In this document: one piece after another, positions 1 to 6,522 of the stretch
How the letters are laid out: the number at the start of each line of letters is the position of its first letter
Numbering within the stretch: position 1 is the first letter of the stretch
Assembly: GCA_023395695.1 (NCBI GenBank)
Contig: JAEWYJ010000175.1
Coordinates: 1-12,432 of the forward strand
Direction: 5' to 3'
Length of the DNA: 12,432 bases
From: Bacillota bacterium
GTDB lineage: Bacteria > Bacillota > Clostridia > Oscillospirales > Ruminococcaceae
Program-made: the position numbers and the translations under genes
The notes under the pieces: generated by a model
Told to the model about the DNA's origin: nothing
Databases searched by the model: none
What the model saw: only the letters and a program-made list of their open reading frames with translations

Positions 1-1
1 T

Positions 2-756
2 GCCAACACTGCGGCGTTTCTCTCAATTAAGGAAATGGAAGCCGTTTCGGGTGTGAGCGTCGCAAGTATCAGCCGTTTGTAAAAGAGATTGGCTGCCAGG
101 GGTATGCCGATTTTCAGAAGCACCTTGCAGGCATGCTGCTAAAAAATGTAACCCCCATGCGGGAAATAAAGGATTCAATTAGCTGCCATAGCGAGAGCGG
201 CACCCTGAAAACGCTAATTGAAGCCAACCAACGGACGCTGGCCTTCTTATACAGCGACGATCTGCAAAAAAACTTCGATGCAACAATTGAGCGCGTCAAA
301 AATCTGCGCGGAAAGCTCTATATCACGGCATCCCGCTCCTCATTTTGCGTCGCCTATTTTCTGCACTTTATGCTTAAAGGCTTTATGCCAAACGTCGAGC
401 TTTTGATCGACGATCATAACGATATTTCCAACCGGCTCCTTTATGTAACACCCAAGGACATGCTGATTGCAATCAGTTATTCCCGTTATACCCGAATTTC
501 CTATGAGCTTACATCCTTTTTTCGCGAACTGGGATGCTGTGTCGTATCCATTACCGACAGCTATCAGTCGCCTGTCGCATTATGCTCAAATTTTGTATTG
601 CTGGGAAAAAACATAGACGGTGCATACGCTTTTGCCGGGGCGATGACGCTCGCCAACTGCCTGATAACGGCGCTTGGCCAGCTTGACAGCGAACAAACGC
701 TGGAACAGATGAAGCGGCAGGACGCGATTGCCCTTGCACAAAATCTCTATCTTTAA
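2..756 (+). pseudogene. RpiR-family (HTH + SIS) regulator, 5' end outside window, frameshifted
   Basis: This is a transcription regulator of the RpiR type, with an N-terminal helix-turn-helix and a C-terminal SIS (sugar isomerase-like) effector domain. The recognition-helix region reads IKEMEAVSGVSVASISRL in the frame beginning at base 2, which then meets TAA at 80-82. The natural continuation, KEIGCQGYADFQKHLAGML, is in frame 1 from about base 79. One missing base near 77-79 (AGC CGT TT? GTA AAA GAG) restores a normal RpiR HTH. The SIS domain follows, roughly bases 280-720, with a typical TASRSSFCVAYFLHFML start and a LIAISYSRYT strand-loop. An ATG at 133 could give a 207-residue product lacking the DNA-binding domain. 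The gene lies 98 bp upstream of the permease in the same direction, so it is the likely local regulator. Whether the frameshift is real or a sequencing error cannot be decided here. Confidence 0.82.
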
Positions 757-854
757 GGTTGCCTCATACCTTCCAGAACAGTTATAGCCGTACGATGTAA
801 CTGCATTGGGTGGTTAGAGATATGTCACAAAGGTAATTAAAAGGAGGAAACGTC

Positions 855-2159
855 ATGATTTTTGGGCTGCCTGCAATCCTGGGATTTTTACCACTGGTGA
901 TTTACATTATTTTAATGCTCAAGGGCAAGGATATGAATCTTTCGGTTTTGGTTTGCGTTCTGCTTGGCGCTGTTATGACCGGAGAATCTGTTCTTGGATT
1001 TGGCGCAACACTGCAAAAGTCACTCAGCTCATTCCTCTCGCTGATCGGTTTTATTATCGTTCTCGGCGCAGGTCTTGGCGAGGTGCTTACCCGCACCAAG
1101 GTAGCGCATAACATCGTCCATTTCGTCATTAAAAAAACCAAGCTTAAGACCAAGAAGCAGGCGATTCTCGTTTCAATGATTACCTGCACCACGCTGGTAT
1201 CCATGCTAGGCACTCTGGCCGGCTCTAACGCGATCATCGCCCTGATTCTTATTCCGATTGTTGCCAGTCTGGGCCTGACCCCCGCGACGCTGGGCGTTAT
1301 CTTTCATGGCGCAGGCGCAACCGGCCTGTACATAGGACCGTTTGTTCCGCCCGTTGCAACCATTATGGGGCTGACCGGCCTTACTTACAGCGAATATATG
1401 CTTAATGCAGGTATTCCGCTGGCGGTCATCGTCTGGGGCAGCACGTTTTTCATTGCCTGTCGCACCCAAAAGCTCACCGAGGGCAAAGAGTCTTACAGCG
1501 CTGCCGACGCCGCTGCCGAAGCGTTTGAAGCTACGCCCCAGATTAATCGTGCAACCGTGGCGTTTATCACCACTATGGCGGTTATGCTGGCCTATGGCAT
1601 CTTTGCCAAGGCGGGCGCTTCCTATGCCATCGTCGTTATGCTGACTGCTGCGCTGGTTACCGGCTTTGCTTCCGGCATGAGCATTACCGACTCGATCAAG
1701 ACGCTGGTTCAGGGCAGCTCTAAGATGTACTGGATGTTCTTTATGTTTGTCCTGTTTGATCCTTTCCTGAACTATGTTGCCGCTTCGGGTGCGTTTGACG
1801 CACTTGCCGGCTATATGCAGCCTCTGATCGACGCGGGCGGCGTGGTCGCGTTCCTGATGATCGCCACCCTGATCGGCGTGTTCGGCATCTCAGGCGCCGG
1901 TGTTGCCCAGGCGCAGATCACCCATGAACTATTCCTGCCGCTGGTCACCCTGATGGATGTCAAGATGGGCATATGGGCGCTGGTCGTTTTAGTTTCCTGT
2001 CAGGTCACCCTCTTTGTCACGCCTACCGTCGATATGGTTGGCAGCATGGGCCTGGCCCGCTCGAACAACATTAAGGCGATGCTCAAGAACGGCTGGTGTC
2101 TGACCGTTATTACCTTCCTATACGTTTTGATTCGCGCTTTGATTTACACAATGGGATAA
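855..2159 (+). CDS. Ion-transporter-superfamily permease (NhaC/DcuC-like), substrate unknown
   Basis: A 434-residue integral membrane protein, nearly all hydrophobic, with about 11-13 predicted helices: for example 4-22, 29-48, 60-77, 104-120, 124-140, 185-201, 233-250, 257-272, 291-308, 328-348, 373-390 and 413-432. Two re-entrant-like, glycine/proline-rich stretches (TLAGSNAIIALILIPIVASL about 120-139; GAGATGLYIGPFVPPVATIM about 152-171) resemble the anion/cation exchanger families NhaC, DcuC and YfcC. A charged cytoplasmic loop spans about 203-232. I infer secondary, ion-coupled uptake. The two hydrolases downstream suggest an amide, acylated amino acid or small peptide-like substrate rather than simple Na+/H+ exchange, although 'Na+/H+ antiporter' is the label such proteins often receive. 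The start is fixed by AGGAGG at 842-847, 7 nt before the ATG. The stop is 23 bp from the next gene, so they are probably co-transcribed. Confidence 0.8.
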   Translation: MIFGLPAILGFLPLVIYIILMLKGKDMNLSVLVCVLLGAVMTGESVLGFGATLQKSLSSFLSLIGFIIVLGAGLGEVLTRTKVAHNIVHFVIKKTKLKTKKQAILVSMITCTTLVSMLGTLAGSNAIIALILIPIVASLGLTPATLGVIFHGAGATGLYIGPFVPPVATIMGLTGLTYSEYMLNAGIPLAVIVWGSTFFIACRTQKLTEGKESYSAADAAAEAFEATPQINRATVAFITTMAVMLAYGIFAKAGASYAIVVMLTAALVTGFASGMSITDSIKTLVQGSSKMYWMFFMFVLFDPFLNYVAASGAFDALAGYMQPLIDAGGVVAFLMIATLIGVFGISGAGVAQAQITHELFLPLVTLMDVKMGIWALVVLVSCQVTLFVTPTVDMVGSMGLARSNNIKAMLKNGWCLTVITFLYVLIRALIYTMG

Positions 2160-2182
2160 CATGACAGAAAGGACGCGATACT

Positions 2183-3010
2183 ATGGTAAACTTTGCACTT
2201 TTGCAAACAAATATTAAATTCTGCGATCCGGCGTATAACTTCAAGCGCGCTCAGGAACTGTTCGCCAAAGCAATGGCGGGAACCCCCCGCCCCGATGTTG
2301 TGGTGCTGCCTGAGGACTGGAGCTACGGCTTCTCCGACGAAATGTATCATAACATGGAAAAGTACGTGGAGCCGGAAAACGGACCTTCGGTTACGGTGCT
2401 CTGCGAGCTTGCCCGCCGGTATCAGGTTTGGGTTATCGCCGGTTCTATTGCCACACTGCACAACGACGGCGCGATGCGCAACACCACCTTTTTGATCGAC
2501 CGGGAAGGACAGATTGTCGGCGACTACAGCAAAATGCATCTGTACAGCGATATGGATGAGGATTGCAAGCTCAGGCACGGAGAAAAGATGGATGTCTTCA
2601 ATACTGAGCTCGGCCGTTTTGGCTTGATGATCTGTTATGACATTCGCTTCTGCGAGCTGGCGCGCAGCTATGCGGTCGCCGGTGCGCAGGCGGTCATCGT
2701 GACTTCCGATTTTCCAAACCCGCGCGTCAACCACTGGAGAACGCTGCTGACCGCACGTGCCATAGAAAACCAGATGTTTATTATTGCGTGCAACCGCGTG
2801 GGAGAAAGCCCGATGGGAACCTACTGCGGCCACTCGATCATAATTGACCCCTGGGGTGAGATTATCGCCGAGGGCAGCGATCAGGAAGACATTATCTGCG
2901 GCTCGGTGGATTTCGCAAAGATCGATGAAATCAGGAACACCATTCATATGTTTCGGGACAGGCGTCCCGAAACCTACGCGTCGGGCGTTCTCGTCAAACC
3001 GCTTGGGTAA
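2183..3010 (+). CDS. Carbon-nitrogen hydrolase (nitrilase superfamily amidase)
   Basis: A 275-residue cytoplasmic hydrolase of the nitrilase superfamily, which cleaves non-peptide C-N bonds through a Glu-Lys-Cys triad. All three residues are visible: Glu44 in VVVLPEDW, Lys117 in DYSKMHLY and Cys151 in GLMICYDIRFCEL. Length and motif spacing fit the omega-amidase/Nit2-like branch, where the motif is usually CYDIRFPEL; here Cys replaces the Pro. The conserved RAIENQMFIIACNRVG and SIIIDPWGEII segments are present too. No signal peptide is seen. AGAAAGGA at 2165-2172 supports the ATG. It lies 23 bp after the permease gene and just upstream of the M20 gene, so it probably releases ammonia or an amine from an imported amide. 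The exact substrate cannot be read from sequence; N-carbamoyl compounds or omega-amides are alternatives. Confidence 0.9.
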   Translation: MVNFALLQTNIKFCDPAYNFKRAQELFAKAMAGTPRPDVVVLPEDWSYGFSDEMYHNMEKYVEPENGPSVTVLCELARRYQVWVIAGSIATLHNDGAMRNTTFLIDREGQIVGDYSKMHLYSDMDEDCKLRHGEKMDVFNTELGRFGLMICYDIRFCELARSYAVAGAQAVIVTSDFPNPRVNHWRTLLTARAIENQMFIIACNRVGESPMGTYCGHSIIIDPWGEIIAEGSDQEDIICGSVDFAKIDEIRNTIHMFRDRRPETYASGVLVKPLG

Positions 3011-3017
3011 ATAAAGT

Positions 3018-3054
3018 AAGAGGGGGACTTTGCGGCTGCAAAAGTCCCCCTCTT
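3018..3054 (+). terminator. Strong intercistronic hairpin (partial terminator or processing site)
   Basis: A perfect 14-bp stem, AAGAGGGGGACTTT (3018-3031) with AAAGTCCCCCTCTT (3041-3054) and a 9-nt loop, follows the amidase stop codon. Only a short T-run (CTTT) follows, and the ribosome site of the M20 gene begins two bases later. It could attenuate transcription into the M20 gene, or protect the 3' end of the upstream message. Confidence 0.6.
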
Positions 3055-3072
3055 TAAAGGAGCAGAATTAAG

Positions 3073-4242
3073 TTGGAAATTTTATTGCAAGAGGTAATCG
3101 CCGAAATTTTGCCGAAGGCGATGGCGCTCCGGTGGTGTGTTCATGAAAACCCGGAGCTTGGCAATCAGGAGTTTGAAACAACCAACCGTCTGGCGCAGTT
3201 TTTTCGGGCGGAGGGCATCCCCTTTTGCCGGTTTGAAAAGCTGACCGGCGGAACGGTTCTGATTGATGCGCATGCCGAAAAAACCGTCTGCTTCCGTGCA
3301 GATATTGACGCGCTGACCATTACAGAGCAGACCGGCTGCTTACACGCTTCCAAGCGGGAAGGAACGATGCACGCCTGTGGGCACGACATGCATTTAGGCA
3401 TTGCTGCGGGGCTGGCGCTGGTGCTTTACCGCCTGCAAGCGCATTTGAAATATAATGTGTTAATTCTGTTCCAGCCCGCGGAAGAGCAAAACCCCGTTGG
3501 CGGTGCAAGGCCGGTAATCGACACCGGAATCTTTAAAGAATATGGGGTCAATGGCATCTATGGGCTGCACCTGTGGCCGTCGCTTCCCGTTGGAACCATC
3601 GGCATCAAAACCGGCGTGCAGATGGGCGCTTCGGATAAGTTCAGCATCGACCTCTACGGTAAAAGCGCGCATGCGGCAGAGCCCCATAAGGGCGTGGACG
3701 CAATTTCGATTGGCGCTGATCTGGTCAACGCTTTGGTACACAAACTGCGCCGCGAGATTGATCCCTTTGAGACTTGTCTGGTAACCATTGGCGAGATTCG
3801 CTCTTTTGGCCGATATAATATTCTCTGCGACCACGTTCTGCTTGAGGGCACCATACGCTCGACGACCGATGAGGCCAGAACGAAGATTAAGAACAGAATC
3901 CGCGAACTCGCCGAGGGAATTGCCCACGCTTACGGCGGGCATGCCAAGGTGGCCATCACCGATGGCTATGGTCTTGTAATTAATCATCCGGAACAGACGC
4001 TGGATTTTATTCGCGCCGCCAAAAAAACGCTTGGAGAAAGCCGTGTTTTGACCGACATCTCGATCAGCCTGATCGGTGAAGATTTTTCCCGCTACGCACA
4101 GGTGCTGCCCGCAACTTACTTTTTCCTTGGCTGTGAAAGCGAATACCCATTGCACAGTGCGCGGTTCCTTCCGGACGAGCGGGTTCTGCCCACAGCATTG
4201 AGGCTGATGGGCGCCTTTCTTCTCAACGATAAAATTTCATAA
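3073..4242 (+). CDS. M20-family metal-dependent amidohydrolase (HipO/AbgA-like)
   Basis: A 389-residue cytoplasmic amidohydrolase of peptidase family M20, subgroup M20D (hippurate, N-acyl-amino-acid or indole-3-acetyl-amino-acid hydrolases). These remove an acyl group from an amino acid using one or two metal ions. Hallmarks in order are HENPELG (24-30), RADIDALTITEQTG (75-88), MHACGHDMH (99-107) with metal ligands Cys102 and His104, QPAEE (134-138) with catalytic/ligand Glu137-138, GLHLWP (164-169) with ligand His166, the dimerisation insert starting GKSAHAAEPHKGVDA, and PLHSARF near the C-terminus supplying the last His. The TTG start is chosen because AAAGGAG (3056-3062) lies 10 nt upstream and the family normally has about 20 residues before HENPELG; the first ATG would start inside that helix. 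It probably acts with the permease and amidase on one imported compound. Confidence 0.92.
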   Translation: MEILLQEVIAEILPKAMALRWCVHENPELGNQEFETTNRLAQFFRAEGIPFCRFEKLTGGTVLIDAHAEKTVCFRADIDALTITEQTGCLHASKREGTMHACGHDMHLGIAAGLALVLYRLQAHLKYNVLILFQPAEEQNPVGGARPVIDTGIFKEYGVNGIYGLHLWPSLPVGTIGIKTGVQMGASDKFSIDLYGKSAHAAEPHKGVDAISIGADLVNALVHKLRREIDPFETCLVTIGEIRSFGRYNILCDHVLLEGTIRSTTDEARTKIKNRIRELAEGIAHAYGGHAKVAITDGYGLVINHPEQTLDFIRAAKKTLGESRVLTDISISLIGEDFSRYAQVLPATYFFLGCESEYPLHSARFLPDERVLPTALRLMGAFLLNDKIS

Positions 4243-4674
4243 GGAAATTTGGCGACTTGTTTGTTCTCCGCCATATCTGCCTGCACAAACGGCGCTGAAT
4301 ATGACTTCAAGCATGATATAGTCAAACCACCAGAAAAACGATACAGGATTGGCGAGGCTGTTTTGTGGCTGACAAGGCGGAGGACGCAGATGGGCTGGCG
4401 CCCTTCAAGGACGACAACGCGGTCAGCTGCAAAACGGATCGTCAAGACGTTTTGGTTTTCTGGTAGTTTGACTATAAAGAGCCACTCGGCGATAAAAATT
4501 ACCCGAAAACGGCTTTGAAGGGCCTTTTTCGGGTGTTGTTTCTACTTAAAAATCTTTTGGTGGTCATTTGACGTTTATGCTTTCAAGCTCCAGCTCATAT
4601 CCGGCTGACATCTTTTATTTCAAAACCATCGATGAATTTGGTGGTATGCCTCAGCCCTAAAGGGTCTATACCAG
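4243..4674. other. Gap with decayed reading frame, no intact gene
   Basis: No intact gene is seen. Frame 3 on the + strand is open from about 4317 to 4571 apart from a single TAG at 4464-4466. It reads protein-like on both sides (VADKAEDADGLAPFKDDNAV before, FDYKEPLGDKNYPKTALKG after), but has no convincing start codon or ribosome site and contains a terminator-like hairpin. The region may be the remnant of the element whose integrase fragment follows, or simply the 3' flank of the M20 operon. Confidence 0.4.
4501..4534 (+). terminator. Rho-independent terminator
   Basis: ACCCGAAAA (4501-4509) pairs with TTTTCGGGT (4526-4534), and an inner GGC/GCC extends the stem. It is followed by GTTGTTTCTACTT, rich in T. 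It is the first good terminator after the M20 gene, about 260 nt downstream, and probably ends that operon. Confidence 0.6.
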
Positions 4675-4839
4675 ATGACTCCGCGTCAGTGCAGGCGTAT
4701 CTTCGCCACGCTAATGCCGCATATACAAGGTACGAACAAGGATAAACTGGCGTTGATGAACCACACCGGCGATAAGCTGCTGCACCATCACCAACATGTT
4801 CGATACAAAGATTTGCGCCAAACAACAGATAAAATTTGA
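4636..4839 (+). pseudogene. Remnant of a tyrosine recombinase (integrase) C-terminus
   Basis: The frame WWYASALKGLYQMTPRQCRR, followed by IFATLMPHIQGTNKDKLALM and NHTGDKLLHHHQHVRYKDLR, ends at TGA 4837-4839. It lines up with the catalytic end of phage-type integrases: TPHxCRHTFATLM, then GxxxxxLxxLMGHS, then TxxYxHV. The changes match loss of function. The His of the HxxR box is Arg (CGT 4684-4686), the following His is Arg (CGT 4696-4698), and the catalytic Tyr position reads His in HQHV. Each is one transition away from the expected codon. No N-terminal half is intact; an upstream TGA at 4633-4635 closes the frame. Another frame just upstream (YPADIFYFKTIDEFGGMPQP) may be more of the same gene. 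It lies 110 bp from the 3' end of a tRNA gene, a classic integration site. This identification rests on motif memory only. Confidence 0.45.
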
Positions 4840-4901
4840 GTAGCGACAGGCGTCGTAATAAGCTTGTACTGCTCTGGATTTATTGCTATTTTGAACAGAA
4901 C

Positions 4902-4949
4902 AATAAGACCCGACAAATCGCATTATAAAACGATTTGTCGGGTCTTATT
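4902..4949 (-). terminator. Terminator of tRNA-Ala, large perfect inverted repeat
   Basis: A 19-bp perfect stem (AATAAGACCCGACAAATCG at 4902-4920 and its complement at 4931-4949) surrounds a 10-nt AT loop. It begins at the base right after the tRNA CCA end. On the - strand it ends CTTATTGTT, a modest U-tract. The symmetry means it could also stop transcription from the + strand, including from the integrase remnant. Confidence 0.8.
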
Positions 4950-5025
<76 letters not shown>

Positions 5026-5082
5026 ATATTAACGTCTCACATCGCGATAAGTTTATTAATACTTATCTTGGCGACGTGTTAT

Positions 5083-5111
5083 ATAATAGCATATTAAAAT
5101 ACAATAAGCAA
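5083..5111 (-). promoter_or_regulatory. Promoter for tRNA-Ala
   Basis: On the - strand, TTGCTT (5106-5111) is separated by 17 bp from TATTAT (5083-5088), which is preceded by TGC, an extended -10. Transcription would start near 5076 and give a leader of about 50 nt before the tRNA. The leader contains a small inverted repeat, GATAAGT/ACTTATC (5046-5067). Confidence 0.55.
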
Positions 5112-5277
5112 TACCTTTTAACGCTTTTTTTGAGTTTTTTTCATTTATTTTAAGAGACGGCAGCCATGTCGCTTTTAATCCGATTTTTTATTGTAATAAT
5201 CCGAATTCGGCCCTGCGAGGCAGTGTTCCGGCCGATGGCCCGCCCCGCATAGCCGCCAGCCCATTGGCTCTTGCAAA

Positions 5278-5315
5278 GCAGAGGCCGCACGGGTTAAAAT
5301 CCGCGCGGCCTCTGC
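5278..5315 (-). terminator. Terminator of the osmolyte transporter operon
   Basis: GCAGAGGCCGC (5278-5288) pairs perfectly with GCGGCCTCTGC (5305-5315), and CGG/CCG extends the stem inside the loop after one mismatch. It lies 25 bp beyond the ATPase stop codon. The U-tract on the - strand is short (TTTGC), so termination may be incomplete or rely on the very stable stem. Confidence 0.65.
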
Positions 5316-5340
5316 TTATAACAAATACGGCACAGCCGTC

Positions 5341-6522
5341 TCAGATTAATGACGAAAGCACACCGGCTTTAGTTACGATGCCACGAAGGCGGTTTTCGCC
5401 GTCCGTTACCGCAATGGGGTACAGCGTTTCGGCGGCAACCGGCAGAATATCCGCCACCAGCGCATCTTCGGTTGTGGTTGCAATGTTGCTTGCCATAACC
5501 TCGCCCACCGAAAGCCCCTCGCGCAGGGCACGAATCGCTTCCGTGATGGTCAAAACCCCTTCCAGACGCAGGTCGTCGTCTACAACGTAGACCGTCGACA
5601 GCGCGTTCTTGCGCATTTCGCGGATAGCATGCTCGGCGCCGTCGGCACGGCGTATCAGGCATGTGGGGGTCATCATAATATTTTTGATGGTCAGCACCTT
5701 GGTTTTATCCGCTGCGCCTATAAAGTCGCGCACATAATCGTCAGCCGGGTGTGCGCTCATCTGCTCGGGGGTACCAACCTGAATAATCTTTCCGTCACGC
5801 ATAATTGCAACAGTATCGCCGAGCTTAAAGGCTTCATCAATATCATGGGTGACAAAAACCACCGTCTTTTTAAGCTTTCTTTGCAGAGACAGCAGTTCAA
5901 ACTGCATGTCCCGGCGAACGAGCGGATCAAGCGCGGAGAAAGGTTCGTCCATGAGCAATACCTCAGGGTCGTTGGCCAAGGCCCGCGCAATGCCGACGCG
6001 TTGACGCATGCCGCCCGAAAGCTGGTTACAGCTTTTGTGTTCCCAACCATCTAAACCGACCATTGAGATCAGCTTCATGGCCGTTTGCTCACGTTCAGGT
6101 TTGGACATGCCCTTGACCTCCAGGCCATAGGCCACATTGCCCAGAACGTCACGATGATCCATGAGGCCAAAGGACTGGAACACCATGGAAATTTTGTTGC
6201 GACGCAGGGCCAGCAGCTCCTGCTTGGTCATGTCGCCCAATTCGGCGCCTTCAAAGGTAATGCTGCCCGAGGTTTGCCGGTGCAGCCGGTTAAGGCAGCG
6301 CAGCAGCGTCGATTTTCCGGAGCCGGAAAGGCCGATGATGACAAATATCTCACCTTTTTTAATATCCAGATTAATATCCGACAGCGCGGCCGTCACCCCT
6401 GTTTTACGATAAACAGCGTCTTTATCCGCACCTGCATTGAGCATGGTAACCGCCTCTGTGCGGTTATTGCCGTAAAGCTTGTATACATTTTTGATAGAAA
6501 TAATGGATTCGGTACTCATCAT
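5341..6522 (-). CDS. Glycine-betaine/proline-type ABC transporter ATPase with CBS pair
   Basis: A 393-residue cytoplasmic ATPase of the ProV/OpuAA/BusAA class that powers osmolyte uptake. It has the class-specific N-terminal insert (about 22-42, MLNAGADKDAVYRKTG), Walker A GLSGSGKST (64-72), Q-loop Gln116, signature LSGGMRQ (168-174), Walker B EVLLMDEP (187-194) and H-loop His226. Two CBS domains follow (about 275-335 and 337-393). In Lactococcus OpuA the CBS pair gates transport by ionic strength and binds c-di-AMP; the same role is inferred here. Its ATG overlaps the stop of the upstream permease gene by 4 nt (ATGA), and GAGGAGG lies just before, so the two are translationally coupled. In classical opuA/busA loci the ATPase gene comes first; here it is last. 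Confidence 0.95.
   Translation of the reverse strand: MMSTESIISIKNVYKLYGNNRTEAVTMLNAGADKDAVYRKTGVTAALSDINLDIKKGEIFVIIGLSGSGKSTLLRCLNRLHRQTSGSITFEGAELGDMTKQELLALRRNKISMVFQSFGLMDHRDVLGNVAYGLEVKGMSKPEREQTAMKLISMVGLDGWEHKSCNQLSGGMRQRVGIARALANDPEVLLMDEPFSALDPLVRRDMQFELLSLQRKLKKTVVFVTHDIDEAFKLGDTVAIMRDGKIIQVGTPEQMSAHPADDYVRDFIGAADKTKVLTIKNIMMTPTCLIRRADGAEHAIREMRKNALSTVYVVDDDLRLEGVLTITEAIRALREGLSVGEVMASNIATTTEDALVADILPVAAETLYPIAVTDGENRLRGIVTKAGVLSSLI

Larger units (their letters stand above)
5026..5340. other. Intergenic region between tRNA-Ala and the osmolyte operon
   Basis: The region holds the tRNA promoter and leader, an AT-rich stretch (about 5080-5200) and the hairpin that ends the transporter operon. 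I see no coding frame with a start, ribosome site or recognisable product. Confidence 0.7.

Noticed and set aside
2144..2947. 267-residue - strand frame opposite the nitrilase gene
   Set aside because: The + strand frame has the complete Glu-Lys-Cys triad and a ribosome site; the reverse frame shows no recognisable domain.
3460..4155. 231-residue - strand frame opposite the M20 gene
   Set aside because: The M20 metal-binding motifs are all in the + frame; the reverse frame is compositional.
4116..4445. 109-residue - strand frame overlapping the end of the M20 gene
   Set aside because: It overlaps the conserved M20 C-terminus, has no good ribosome site and matches no family I recognise. It is kept only as a weak possibility for the gap.
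4249..4518. 89-residue + strand frame after the M20 gene
   Set aside because: It has no ATG start or separate ribosome site, runs into the terminator hairpin, and its Arg/Thr/Ser-rich content is not protein-like.
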